Notes: a model not told the origin generated them from the letters alone. DNA of 64,000 bases from Mycobacterium paragordonae (GCF_003614435.1 NZ_CP025546.1:6386001-6450000); one strand, 5' to 3'; shown: positions 8,152 to 16,856, counted from the first letter of the stretch. Made by a program: numbers and translations.

Positions 8152-8782
8152 CCGCGCCCGGTCGGCGGGTCGGTTCGGTCCGATCGAGTGGGCGACGGCG
8201 AGTCGCCCCCGTCCGGGTGAGCAACTGTGCGGCGACCAGGCTGTCGCGGTGGATGTCGACGGCGCGGCCGCATTGTTCGGTGTGCTGGACGGTCTGGGGC
8301 ACGGACCCGCCGCGGCCGGCGCCGCGGTCGCGGGCGTAGAGGCACTCGCGAACGCCCGGAAGGAGCGGCTCGAGGTGCTGGTTGCGCTCAGTCACCGAGT
8401 GCTGACCGGCACCCGGGGTGCCGCAATGTCGCTGGCCCGCATCGATTTTGAGACGAGCAAGCTGAGCTGGACCGGGATCGGCAACGTCCGGGCCAACCTG
8501 GTGGCCAAGAGTGTCGGCGGCGTCCAGGTCCGGTCCAGCGCCCGGCTGGTAGGCGGCATCGTCGGTTACCGGATCCCGGAAACCCGTCCGGCGCAGGTTG
8601 TTTCGATGCGCACCGGTGACCTGCTGCTGATCACCAGCGACGGCATCTCCGAGGACTACCTGGATCACCTCGACTTCGCCGCGTCGGCTGTCGACATCGC
8701 CGAACAGGTATTGGCCAAGCACGCCAAGGAAACCGACGACGCCATGGTGCTGGCCGCCCGTCACCGGGGTATCTCGACATGA
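8144..8782 (+). CDS. rsbX: RsbX-like PP2C phosphatase (stressosome reset)
   Basis: 212 residues from a GTG overlapping the rsbT end by 8 bp. A compact SpoIIE/PP2C fold without extra domains: CGDQAVAVDVDGAAALFGVLDGLGHGPAA supplies metal-binding Asp residues, then TSDGISEDYLDHL and ETDDAMVLAARH supply the later ones. In Bacillus RsbX dephosphorylates RsbR and RsbS and returns the stressosome to rest; position between rsbT and rsbU supports the same role. Overlaps rsbU by ATGA. Confidence 0.85.
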   Translation: MPDRARSAGRFGPIEWATASRPRPGEQLCGDQAVAVDVDGAAALFGVLDGLGHGPAAAGAAVAGVEALANARKERLEVLVALSHRVLTGTRGAAMSLARIDFETSKLSWTGIGNVRANLVAKSVGGVQVRSSARLVGGIVGYRIPETRPAQVVSMRTGDLLLITSDGISEDYLDHLDFAASAVDIAEQVLAKHAKETDDAMVLAARHRGIST

Positions 8783-11019
8783 CGTACACCGATGAGTTCC
8801 ACGATCAATACCGGGCCGCGCTGCTCGGCTATCTCGAGACGCGCAACGAGGACAGCCTGACGGTCGGACACGAGCTCGGGCGCCGGGCTCTGCAGGAACA
8901 GATCAGCATGCTCGACATCATCGAGAACACATTCTGGCTGCTCGACGACCTCTCGAGGACAGCGCCGGTCGACCGCGGCACGGCACTGGAATTCGTGCTA
9001 CAGACCTTGGCGCCGCTGGACGTCGCGACCCGCGGATTCATCGACGGCACAAGGCGATACGCGCAGGAACGGGCCCGCGCCGAAGACCTGGCCGACCGGG
9101 ACAGGTTCCGCACGGCGCTGGTGAACTCGTTGCAGGAGGGATTCTTCGTCGCCGACGAGCACGGTGCGGTGCTCGAGGTCAACAACGCCTTCGCCGACAT
9201 TCTCGGATACGGCGAAGACGGCTTGCCGTACACGTGGCCGCAGCCGTGGCTGGTGGACCGAGAAGGCACCTACGCCGAGCAGCAGCGGGTCCGCGAACAG
9301 GGCAGTGCCGAATACGAGATTCCGGTCCGTCACCAGGACGGCCACCTGGCCTGGGTGGCGGTCAGCATCAACGCGGTTCGCGGGCCCGACGGCGGTCCGG
9401 ACGTATACGTCGGCACGATCCGCGACGTCACCGCGCGGCGGGCGTTCGCCGCCCGGGAAAGCGCGGTCATGCGCCTGGCCACCTCGGTGAGTGTGGCCAA
9501 GAGCGTGGCCGAGGTGCTGGAGATCACCCTGGAGGAGAGCCGCGCCGCGGTCGACGTGCGCCGGGTGGTCGCGGTGATGTGGCCGTCCGGAGACGGCGAA
9601 CCGACCGTCGTGGTCGCCGGCGATCCGCCCGAATCAAATTGGCGCACAATGGCTGCCGAACTGCGCGGGATCTTCCAGGACGCCCGCCACCAGCTGCCCC
9701 TGACCGCCAAGACCGTCGAGTGGCCAGAGTCGCCCGGCAAGGCCCGGGGTCTGGTCGCCATGCTGTCCGGCGCCGGGGACGTGGCTTTGTGGCTGGAACT
9801 CGCTTCGCCACGCTGGGTGAGCGCCGAGGACAAGCTGCTGGTGACGATGCTGATCGGCCATCTGAGTCTGGCCATCCAGCACGTGCGGCAGTTCGAGGCC
9901 GCTCGGGTGACGTCGCTGACGCTGCAGCGGGCGATGCTGCCGCCGATGCAGCCGCCCCCGGGTTTCGCGGTGCGGTACGAGCCCGCGGTCCCGCCGTTGG
10001 AGATCGGCGGTGACTGGTACGACGTATTGCCGATCGACGAGACCAGGATCGGCGTCGTAGTCGGCGACTGCGTGGGCCGGGGGTTGCCGGCGGCGGCGAT
10101 CATGGGCCAGTTGCGCAGTTCCGCGCGGGCCCTGCTGCTCACCGGGGCGAAGCCGGCCGTGCTGCTCGAACAACTCGACGCCGCCGCGTCGCTGATTCCG
10201 GACGCGTACTGCACGACCGTGTTCCTGGCGATCATCGACACCGAATCCGGCGTGCTCGAATACAGCAACGCCGGTCACATGCCGGCCGTACTGGTCAAGA
10301 CAGAGGCGGGGACGCCCACCGCGACGTTGCTGCTCACCGATGCCAGTTCGGTGCCGCTTGCCGTGCGGCGCAATGAGACTCGACCGCAGTCAGCCGAGCT
10401 GTTGACGCCGGGTTCGATGCTGATGTGGTTCACCGACGGCCTGGTGGAGCGGCGGCACGAGTCGATCGACGACGGACTCGCCCGGGTCGCCGACGTTCTG
10501 ACCGACACCGTCGGACTGCCCATCAGCGCCGTCGCGGATGCGGTACTGGACCAGTTGGCGCCGGCTGGAGGTTACGACGACGACGTCGCGATGGTTGTGT
10601 ACCGGCATCCGCTGGCTCCGCTGCACATCGACACCGTGGCCACCGCGGAGAACCTGGCGCCTATCCGGCGGGCGCTGACTGCCTGGCTGCAGGCCGCCGA
10701 CGTCCCGGAGTTGCTTGCGGCCGACATTGTGCTGGTGATCAGCGAGGCATGCACCAACTGCGTCGAGCATGCGTACGAGGGCCACGAACTCGGCAACATG
10801 CGCCTCGACATGGAGTTGGGTGAGGGGGCGATTCACGCGCAAATCGCCGACTCCGGATCGTGGAAGCCGCCGGCCGTCGACCCCGGTAACGGCGGGCGCG
10901 GCCTGCCGCTGATGCGGGTGATGAGCGAGACGATGGACATCGAGAACCGCCCTGATGGCACCACCATTGACATCGTCTTTCGTTTGCCTGACGGCGAGGG
11001 GGGTAAAACACCGTGGTGA
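8779..11019 (+). CDS. rsbU: RsbU-type phosphatase with RsbT-binding, PAS, GAF, PP2C and HATPase domains
   Basis: 746 residues. Domains in order: RsbU N-terminal helical domain (1-90, the part that binds RsbT in Bacillus), PAS (about 108-222), GAF-like (225-370), SpoIIE/PP2C (376-608; GGDWYDVLPI at 410-419, GDCVGRGLPAAA, GGYDDDVAMVV) and an RsbW-like ATPase (615-740; ISEACTNCVEHAY, DSGSWKPP, GGRGLPLM). It thus joins a phosphatase that activates an anti-anti-sigma factor with a kinase of anti-sigma type, as in Rv1364c of M. tuberculosis, but adds the RsbT-docking module. No STAS domain is fused, so its substrate would be in trans, RsfB being the nearest candidate. Confidence 0.9.
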   Translation: MTYTDEFHDQYRAALLGYLETRNEDSLTVGHELGRRALQEQISMLDIIENTFWLLDDLSRTAPVDRGTALEFVLQTLAPLDVATRGFIDGTRRYAQERARAEDLADRDRFRTALVNSLQEGFFVADEHGAVLEVNNAFADILGYGEDGLPYTWPQPWLVDREGTYAEQQRVREQGSAEYEIPVRHQDGHLAWVAVSINAVRGPDGGPDVYVGTIRDVTARRAFAARESAVMRLATSVSVAKSVAEVLEITLEESRAAVDVRRVVAVMWPSGDGEPTVVVAGDPPESNWRTMAAELRGIFQDARHQLPLTAKTVEWPESPGKARGLVAMLSGAGDVALWLELASPRWVSAEDKLLVTMLIGHLSLAIQHVRQFEAARVTSLTLQRAMLPPMQPPPGFAVRYEPAVPPLEIGGDWYDVLPIDETRIGVVVGDCVGRGLPAAAIMGQLRSSARALLLTGAKPAVLLEQLDAAASLIPDAYCTTVFLAIIDTESGVLEYSNAGHMPAVLVKTEAGTPTATLLLTDASSVPLAVRRNETRPQSAELLTPGSMLMWFTDGLVERRHESIDDGLARVADVLTDTVGLPISAVADAVLDQLAPAGGYDDDVAMVVYRHPLAPLHIDTVATAENLAPIRRALTAWLQAADVPELLAADIVLVISEACTNCVEHAYEGHELGNMRLDMELGEGAIHAQIADSGSWKPPAVDPGNGGRGLPLMRVMSETMDIENRPDGTTIDIVFRLPDGEGGKTPW

Positions 11020-12029
11020 CTCAAACGTCGATCACCGTTGAACCGGCCCTGCCGGCGGCACACGGTCCCCTTTCGACGGCTGTACGCCGCATCCTGACGA
11101 CTCCGGCCTCGCGGGAGCCATCGGGCATCGGCGCGTCGGTGCGAGATTCCGATCCCTATGGCCTGGACCTGCAACTGGCGCTGTACATGTGCTACGAACT
11201 GCACTACCGCGGCTTTGCGTCGGTGGATCCCGAGTGGGAGTGGAATCCGGCCCTGCTGCGGCTGCGAGCGGAATTGGAGCGCGTCTTCCTGGCCGGGGTG
11301 CGCCGCGACGTGGGACCCATCGATGCCGACCACACGGCCGCGGCCGAGATGGACGCGCTCGCGATCGAACCGCGCGAAGGCACCGGGCCGTCCTGGTACC
11401 TGCGAGACAGCGGGACCTGGGAGCAGATGCGCGAATACTTCGTGCACCGTTCGCTCTATCACCTCAAAGAGGGCGACCCGCATGCATTCGCGATCCCCCG
11501 CCTGCTCGGCACCGCCAAGGCGGCGTTCGTCGCGATCGAGTTCGACGAATACGGCGCCGGGCGGGGTCCACACATGCACCAGCAGCTGTTCGCCGACCTG
11601 TTGCACGCCGCGGAACTGGACTCGACCTACCTGGCGTATCTGGACGCGGTGCCGGCCGAAGCACTGGCGGCGGTGAACCTGATGTCGCTGTTCGGGCTGC
11701 ACCGGCGGTTGCGTGGCGCCGCGGTGGGGCACTTCGCGTCCACCGAGATCACCTCACCGCCCGGGTCGCGGCGCATGGTCGACGCGTTGCAGCGGATGCA
11801 GGCGCCGGCGGCCTGCGCGAACTTCTACCGCGAGCACGTGGAGGCGGACGCGGTACACGAGCACGTGGTCCGGATCGACGTGGTCGGTGACCTGCTGGCC
11901 CGTGAGCCTCATCTGGACAGCGATGTGGTGTTCGGCATTCGCGCACACGCGGCGGTCGAAGACCGGCTGGCCGACGTGCTGATGACGTCCTGGCAGCAGG
12001 GAAGGTCGTCGCTGCGGCGGCCGCTCTGA
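11013..12029 (+). CDS. Iron-containing redox enzyme of the haem-oxygenase-like diiron oxidase type
   Basis: 338 residues from the GTG at 11013 (a second GTG at 11016 gives a GTGA overlap with the rsbU stop). An all-helical protein with spaced carboxylate/histidine motifs: ELHYRGFASVDPEWEW (about 62-77), FVHRSLYHLKEGDPHAFAIPRL, EFDEYGAGRGPHMH, and YREHVEADAVHEH near the C terminus. These fit the family annotated as iron-containing redox enzyme, related to haem-oxygenase-like diiron oxidases. Its reaction is unknown. The overlap with rsbU places it in the stressosome operon; the CDGSH protein gene faces it 51 bp away. Confidence 0.8.
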   Translation: MVTQTSITVEPALPAAHGPLSTAVRRILTTPASREPSGIGASVRDSDPYGLDLQLALYMCYELHYRGFASVDPEWEWNPALLRLRAELERVFLAGVRRDVGPIDADHTAAAEMDALAIEPREGTGPSWYLRDSGTWEQMREYFVHRSLYHLKEGDPHAFAIPRLLGTAKAAFVAIEFDEYGAGRGPHMHQQLFADLLHAAELDSTYLAYLDAVPAEALAAVNLMSLFGLHRRLRGAAVGHFASTEITSPPGSRRMVDALQRMQAPAACANFYREHVEADAVHEHVVRIDVVGDLLAREPHLDSDVVFGIRAHAAVEDRLADVLMTSWQQGRSSLRRPL

Positions 12030-12044
12030 GTTCTGCGGCCTTGG

Positions 12045-12094
12045 GTCAGCGTTCCGCGTGGGTCAGCGTTCCGTGTTAAGTCAGCGTTCCGCGT
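12045..12094. repeat. Three imperfect tandem copies of a 15-bp unit
   Basis: GTCAGCGTTCCGCGT occurs at 12045-12059 and 12080-12094, and with one change (GTGT at the end) at 12062-12076. The third copy forms the last codons and stop of the minus-strand CDGSH gene, so the other two look like duplicated gene tails placed between two convergent stops. Confidence 0.8.
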
Positions 12095-12296
12095 TGAGTA
12101 GGCGCTCGACCTTGGGACCGCGACATCTGCGGTGACTGGTGTCGCACAGCGGGTAGTCCTGGCTGCGCCGGCACGTGCACACCGCCACCATGAAACGGTC
12201 GGATTCCACCACGTCGCCGCCAGGTGTCTCGATCCGCGCCGGGCCGGAGACCAGCACCGGCCCGTTCGGTATCACCTGCACGCGAGTCGTACTCAC
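12081..12296 (-). CDS. CDGSH iron-sulfur protein
   Basis: 71 residues from the GTG at 12296, which overlaps the stop of the methyltransferase gene as GTGA. The motif CTCRRSQDYPLCDTSH fits C-x-C-x2-S-x3-P-x-C-D-x2-H exactly, the 3Cys-1His ligand set of a [2Fe-2S] cluster. The bacterial family is small, soluble and redox active; it is a plausible electron partner for the diiron-type enzyme encoded opposite it. The overlap implies coupled translation with the methyltransferase. Confidence 0.9.
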   Translation of the reverse strand: MSTTRVQVIPNGPVLVSGPARIETPGGDVVESDRFMVAVCTCRRSQDYPLCDTSHRRCRGPKVERLLNAER

Positions 12297-12985
12297 GGTT
12301 TGTCTGCCCGAATCACCACGATCTGCTCCCTCCGGCAACCGCGCCCGATGCGACCGGTTTCCTCCAGCCATTGTGCGCGCGCCGTCAATACCGGTCCGAA
12401 CGGGATCAGCTGTGATGCAACGACATCGGCCGTAAGCCCGGTCTCCCTCAAGGACTGCAACGTCTGTTCGACACCTGCGAGAGCCGAGTGCACCAGCAAC
12501 AGCGACCCGCCGTCGGCCAGCAGCTTCGACGCCGACCCGCACAACGGGTCCAGCACCAGCCGGCCGTCCGGGCCGGCGTTGTATGCCCGGGACGGGCCCG
12601 CGATCGACGCGATCGCGCCGGTATCATCGAGTGGCGGAGTCGGCACGTACGGCGGATTGGAGACCACGACGTCGTAGGGGGCATGGTCCAGGGCCTTTAC
12701 CCAAGATCCCTGTCGCACATCGACATCCACGCCGGCACCGGCGGCATTGCCGCGGGAATAGCTGACGGCGGACGGGCAGATGTCATAGGCAGTCACACTG
12801 GCACAGCCCATTTCGGCCGCCGCGATTGCGATGAATCCCGATCCCGTGCACAAGTCGAGCACCCGCCGCTGCGGAATCAGGCCGGTGCGCCGCATCGTGT
12901 CGACGAGCAGGTAGGAGTCGTATTGGGGCTGATAAACCCTTTCGGCGACTGGTGATTCGACTGGCGCTGGGTAAGTGGTCGTCAC
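12293..12985 (-). CDS. HemK2/MTQ2-type SAM-dependent methyltransferase
   Basis: 230 residues. Class I Rossmann motifs: VLDLCTGSGFIAIAAAEMG (motif I, about 42-60), TAYDICPSAVSYSRGNA, and the catalytic VVSNPPYVPTPP (about 107-118). NPPY methyltransferases modify Gln, Asn or amine nitrogens of proteins or nucleic acids; the short form without the PrmC N-terminal domain resembles HemK2. The substrate cannot be told from the sequence. It forms a two-gene unit with the CDGSH protein. Confidence 0.85.
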   Translation of the reverse strand: MTTTYPAPVESPVAERVYQPQYDSYLLVDTMRRTGLIPQRRVLDLCTGSGFIAIAAAEMGCASVTAYDICPSAVSYSRGNAAGAGVDVDVRQGSWVKALDHAPYDVVVSNPPYVPTPPLDDTGAIASIAGPSRAYNAGPDGRLVLDPLCGSASKLLADGGSLLLVHSALAGVEQTLQSLRETGLTADVVASQLIPFGPVLTARAQWLEETGRIGRGCRREQIVVIRADKP

Positions 12986-13090
12986 GGCAAGCCTTTCTCG
13001 ACCCGTCGGAGGATCATGCCGTGGCGATCACGGCTCGGCGTTTTGATGCCCCCGAAATGGTGCTTTGAAACCGATTTCAGGAGTTTGTCG

Positions 13091-13648
13091 TTAACTGGAC
13101 GAACCTGCAGACGCCTGTGCGAATTGCTGCAGAATCGTTGAACAAAAGGCTGATAAGTCCCTTGGCGAGCGACTGGTGATGAGGTTACCGTCGACCACTA
13201 CTTCCTCGTCGACCACGCGTGCTCCTGCGTTGCGAAGATCGGTGCGGATGCTCGGATACGACGTCAGTTTGCGTCCGGCGACCACGCCCGCTTCCACCAG
13301 AGTCCACGGGCCATGACATATTGCGGCAACGGGCTTTCCGGAGTCCACGAAGTCTCGTACGAATGAGACAGCGGACTCGTCCGCGCGCAACTTGTCCGGG
13401 TTGACGGTGCCACCGGGCAGCACCAGTCCGTCATAATCCGCGGGGGAAGCATCCGACACCGTGCGGTCGACTTTGATCGTTCCAGCGGGTTCGAGATCGT
13501 GATTGCGAGCTTGGATTTCGCCGTCTTTCAACGACACTATGTCAATCTGCGCGCCGGCCTGTTGCAGTGCATCGCGCGGTTGCTCGAGTTCAATCTTCTC
13601 TACGCCGTCGGCCGCCAAGATGGCAATTCTTTTGCCTTCCATGGTCAT
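13091..13648 (-). CDS. DJ-1/PfpI family protein (YhbO-like)
   Basis: 185 residues (ATG at 13648; the second Met at 13642 is equally possible). Core motifs: KRIAILAADGVEKIELEQP, DYDGLVLPGGTVNPDKLR, and the nucleophile elbow AAICHGPWTLVEA with the reactive Cys and following His. The family covers stress proteins with deglycase or glyoxalase-like activity claims and PfpI peptidase-like members; the exact activity is unresolved. Lies 13 bp downstream of the alcohol dehydrogenase gene in the same direction, so probably the last gene of a three-gene unit. Confidence 0.9.
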   Translation of the reverse strand: MTMEGKRIAILAADGVEKIELEQPRDALQQAGAQIDIVSLKDGEIQARNHDLEPAGTIKVDRTVSDASPADYDGLVLPGGTVNPDKLRADESAVSFVRDFVDSGKPVAAICHGPWTLVEAGVVAGRKLTSYPSIRTDLRNAGARVVDEEVVVDGNLITSRSPRDLSAFCSTILQQFAQASAGSSS

Positions 13649-13661
13649 CGGTATCAGCTCC

Positions 13662-14831
13662 TTACGGATTCAGAACGACTTTTGTGCAGTTGTCCTGCTT
13701 GTGTTTGAAAATCTCGTATCCCTGTGGCGCCTGGTTCAGCGGCATATGGTGGCTGATGATCGCCGTCGGATCGATCTCGCCGTTGCGGATCCGCTCGAGC
13801 AGAGGCCGCATGTAGCGCTGCACGTGGCACTGTCCGGTCTTGATGGTCAACGAGCGGTTCATCACCGCGCCGATCGGGAACTTGTCCATCATGCCGCCGT
13901 AGACGCCGACGATCGAAATGGTGCCGCCGTTGCGACAACTCATCGCCGCTTCCCGAAGTGCATGTGGCCGTTCGGTTTCCAGCCTCGTGGCTTGTTTCAC
14001 GCGGTCGTAGACGTCTACCACTGTTGACCCGTTGCGGGCTTCCATGCCCACCGCGTCGATACAGTGATCGGGGCCGCGTCCGGCCGTCATTTCGCGCAAC
14101 TCTTCCAGCACCGACGTTTCCGCGAAGTTCAGCGGCGTCGCGCCCAGTCGCTCGGCCAGGTCCAGTCGATACTGCACCTGGTCGATGACGATCACCTGCG
14201 ACGCACCGAGCAGGTTCGCACTCACCGCCGCGAACAGGCCGACGGGACCGGCGCCCCACACGGCTACGACGTCGCCGGGTCTGATGTCGCACATCTCGGC
14301 ACCCATGTAGCCCGTCGGCAGGATGTCGGAGAGAAACAGTGCCTGGTCGTCGGTCAGGTCGTCCGCGACTTTCAGCGGGCCGATGTCGGCGAACGGGACC
14401 CGCGCGTATTCTGCTTGCCCACCGGCGAATCCGCCCAACATGTGGGAGTAGCCGAACAGTCCCGCCGGGGAGTGGCCCATCAATTTCTCGGCGATTCCCG
14501 CGTTGGGGTTGGAGTTTTCGCAGAGCGAGTACAGGTCGCGGTCACATGCCGAACATGCCCCGCATGCGATGGGGAACGGCACCACCACGCGGTCGCCGAC
14601 GGCGAGGTTGTCGACGCCTTTGCCGACTTCGACCACCTCGCCCATGAATTCGTGTCCGAGGATGTCGCCGTGTTTGACGGTGGGGATGTAGCCGTCGTAG
14701 ATGTGCAGATCCGAACCGCAGATCGCGGTCGACGTGACCCGCACGATGGCGTCCCGGTCGTTGAGGATTTTCGGATCCGGAACCGATTGCACCTCAACGC
14801 TATTGCGTCCGGCCCAAACTGTAGCCTTCAT
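13662..14831 (-). CDS. Zinc-dependent alcohol dehydrogenase (formaldehyde dehydrogenase-like MDR)
   Basis: 389 residues from the ATG at 14831, which overlaps the stop of the upstream SRPBCC gene as ATGA. Catalytic zinc ligands: Cys in TAICGSDLHIYDG and His-Glu in ILGHEFMGEV; structural zinc cysteines in ACGACSACDRDLYSLC. NAD-binding GAGPVGL lies near residue 190. The long insertion with GGQAEYARVPFADIGPLKV and a C-terminal CHVQRYMRPLLERI match the glutathione-independent formaldehyde dehydrogenase-like branch. Substrate unknown; probably detoxifies an aldehyde or alcohol. Confidence 0.9.
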   Translation of the reverse strand: MKATVWAGRNSVEVQSVPDPKILNDRDAIVRVTSTAICGSDLHIYDGYIPTVKHGDILGHEFMGEVVEVGKGVDNLAVGDRVVVPFPIACGACSACDRDLYSLCENSNPNAGIAEKLMGHSPAGLFGYSHMLGGFAGGQAEYARVPFADIGPLKVADDLTDDQALFLSDILPTGYMGAEMCDIRPGDVVAVWGAGPVGLFAAVSANLLGASQVIVIDQVQYRLDLAERLGATPLNFAETSVLEELREMTAGRGPDHCIDAVGMEARNGSTVVDVYDRVKQATRLETERPHALREAAMSCRNGGTISIVGVYGGMMDKFPIGAVMNRSLTIKTGQCHVQRYMRPLLERIRNGEIDPTAIISHHMPLNQAPQGYEIFKHKQDNCTKVVLNP

Positions 14832-15763
14832 CGTTGCACCACCTTGCCTGAGGGTTGCGCCGACTGCTGGTGGAGCTGTCGACGGGCGGCTGTGCCGTCC
14901 GGGGATCCGTCCGAGCGCAGCACCTGACCCGTCTCCATGATCTGCTTGAAACGCCGGAGGTCGTCGTTGACCTGCTGCTCCGGCGATTCGCCCAGCAGCG
15001 TGGCCGCCGCCTTGCCCAGCGCACCGCCGGGCATCTGATAGGCCATCGTGACGCGCACTTCGGTGCCTTTGCTCCGGTGGTCGGGCGTGAACTCGACGCA
15101 CCCGCTGTTCTCAATTCCCGAGCCCGGCAACGATTGCCAGGCGATCCGCTTACCGGGCAGGTCCTCGACGATCTGCGCGTCCCACTGCACGGACTGCCCG
15201 ACCGGCGAGTTGGCGATCCAATGTGACTGTCCGTCTTCGGCGGTGGTGACCGACTGCAAGTGATACATGAAGTCGGGCAGGTTTTCCAGATTGCGCCAGA
15301 AGCCGTAAACGTATTCCGGACTGCGGTTTACGGTGACGGCGGCGCGCAGCGTGCGGTGCCGCTGACCACCCGAATGGCGGGCGGAGTCGCCGCGGGAGGT
15401 CCGCAACGCGGCGTAGAGGTCGGCCCCGCCGATCGCCGTGAGCGCGGCGGCGGTAATGATGCCGCGCCGACGCCGGCCGGGTCCACGACGCATGACACCC
15501 GCTGCAAGACAGGCGACGTCAAGAACGTCGCCCGCTACGCGCGTCCACACCAGTTGGTCGGGGCCGGCCAGTAATGCTGCGCCGTGCCCACATTCGCGCA
15601 TGCCCAGGGCGCGGATCACGGTGCGCGATCGCGCGGTCTCGTCCACGCCGGCCAGCGCGGCTATCTTTCCGGGCGCCAGGATCTCGGATAGACCGAGGCC
15701 TAGGCTGGCGACTCCCAAGCCTTTCACCAGCGCCGCGGTCTTACTCGCTGCGGGATCATTCAT
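14828..15763 (-). CDS. Membrane-anchored SRPBCC (polyketide cyclase/dehydrase) protein
   Basis: 311 residues. The first about 125 residues are hydrophobic and Gly/Ala-rich (KGLGVASLGLGLSEILAPGKIAALAGV, later GIITAAALTAIGGADLY), giving two to four membrane helices. Residues about 138-290 form a START-like fold (AAVTVNRSPEYVYGFWRNLENLPDFMYHLQSV ... WDAQIVEDLPGKRIAWQSLPGS ... EFTPDHRSKGTEVRVTMAYQMPGG) that usually binds hydrophobic ligands. First gene of the unit with the alcohol dehydrogenase and PfpI genes. Ligand unknown. Confidence 0.85.
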   Translation of the reverse strand: MNDPAASKTAALVKGLGVASLGLGLSEILAPGKIAALAGVDETARSRTVIRALGMRECGHGAALLAGPDQLVWTRVAGDVLDVACLAAGVMRRGPGRRRRGIITAAALTAIGGADLYAALRTSRGDSARHSGGQRHRTLRAAVTVNRSPEYVYGFWRNLENLPDFMYHLQSVTTAEDGQSHWIANSPVGQSVQWDAQIVEDLPGKRIAWQSLPGSGIENSGCVEFTPDHRSKGTEVRVTMAYQMPGGALGKAAATLLGESPEQQVNDDLRRFKQIMETGQVLRSDGSPDGTAARRQLHQQSAQPSGKVVQR

Positions 15764-15869
15764 CAGCCAAACTCCTTGTGTCGCCGCATCATTCCGGCGG
15801 TCGTCGGGTGCTGTTCAGGTACTACCCCCGCGCGGGTCGCCCAAACGTGGCCCCAAATGTGACGGAGAC

Positions 15870-16856
15870 TCAACTGGAGGCGCTGCGTAGCGCATCCAGT
15901 AGTGGTTCGGCGGCTTCCTTCAGGAATTGCTCCTGGGATTCGCCGCCGATCTGAATCAGGGCGATATCGGTGAACCCGGCTTCCCAGTAGGACTTCGCGG
16001 CTTCGACGATCGCGTCCAGGTCCGGCCCGCAGGGAATGCTGTCGGCGACATCGTCGGGCCGCACGAATTGCGTCGCTCCGGCGAATCCCGCGGGCGTCGG
16101 CAGGTCGGCGTTGACCGTCCAACCGCCGGCGAACCAGCGGAACTGATCATGCGCACGGGCGATCGCCGCGTCGCGGTCGGGATCCCAGCACACCGGCAGC
16201 TGCCCCACCACCCGGCCCGCGCCGGGCCAGCCGCCGCTCTGGCGCGCGGTGCGCCAGGCATCGACCAATTCCTGGTCGGGCTCCACCGCGATCAGGTGAT
16301 CGGCCAGTTTGCCGAACTTTTCCACTCCCCTGTCGCCGGCCATTGCCACACCGATGCCGGGCGGCACATCCGGCACGTCCCAGAGGCGCGCGGAATCGAC
16401 CTGGAAATAGTCGCCCCGCCAGTCCACCAACTCGCCGCCGAACAACTCGCGGATGATCTTGATGGCTTCGCGCAGCATGTCCTGGCGGCGTTCCACCGTG
16501 GGCCACCCCTTGCCCACCACGTGCTCGTTCAGGTTCTCACCGCTGCCCAGGCCGAGCGTGAACCTGCCGTCGGCCAGGATCTGCACGGTGGCCGCCTGCT
16601 GGGCGACTATCGCGGGGTGGTAGCGCATCGTGGGGCAGGTCACGTAGGAGTACAGATCAACCCGTTCGGTTGCGTGCGCGACCGCTCCCAGGACCGCCCA
16701 GGCGTTGGGCGCATGGCCCTGCGAAGTCAGCCACGGCGAGAAATGGTCGCTGCAGACCTCGAAGTCAAAGCCGCGCTGCTCTGCCGAAACAGCATCGCGC
16801 ACAAGCTGTTTCGGACCCGCTTGCTCCGTCATCAAGGTATAACCGAACCGTGCCAT
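15870..16856 (-). CDS. F420-dependent LLM-class oxidoreductase (FGD-like)
   Basis: 328 residues from the ATG at 16856, where family members begin (MARFGYTLMTEQ). It is a luciferase-like TIM barrel: EVCSDHFSPWLTSQGHAPNAWAVLGA near residues 33-56, TMRYHPAIVAQQAATVQILADGRFTLGLGSGENLNEHV (about 76-114), and a C-terminal GFTDIALIQIGG. These signatures place it with F420-dependent glucose-6-phosphate dehydrogenase relatives, though its substrate need not be G6P. Divergent from the hydrolase-cyclase gene (101 bp between starts). Confidence 0.9.
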   Translation of the reverse strand: MARFGYTLMTEQAGPKQLVRDAVSAEQRGFDFEVCSDHFSPWLTSQGHAPNAWAVLGAVAHATERVDLYSYVTCPTMRYHPAIVAQQAATVQILADGRFTLGLGSGENLNEHVVGKGWPTVERRQDMLREAIKIIRELFGGELVDWRGDYFQVDSARLWDVPDVPPGIGVAMAGDRGVEKFGKLADHLIAVEPDQELVDAWRTARQSGGWPGAGRVVGQLPVCWDPDRDAAIARAHDQFRWFAGGWTVNADLPTPAGFAGATQFVRPDDVADSIPCGPDLDAIVEAAKSYWEAGFTDIALIQIGGESQEQFLKEAAEPLLDALRSASS

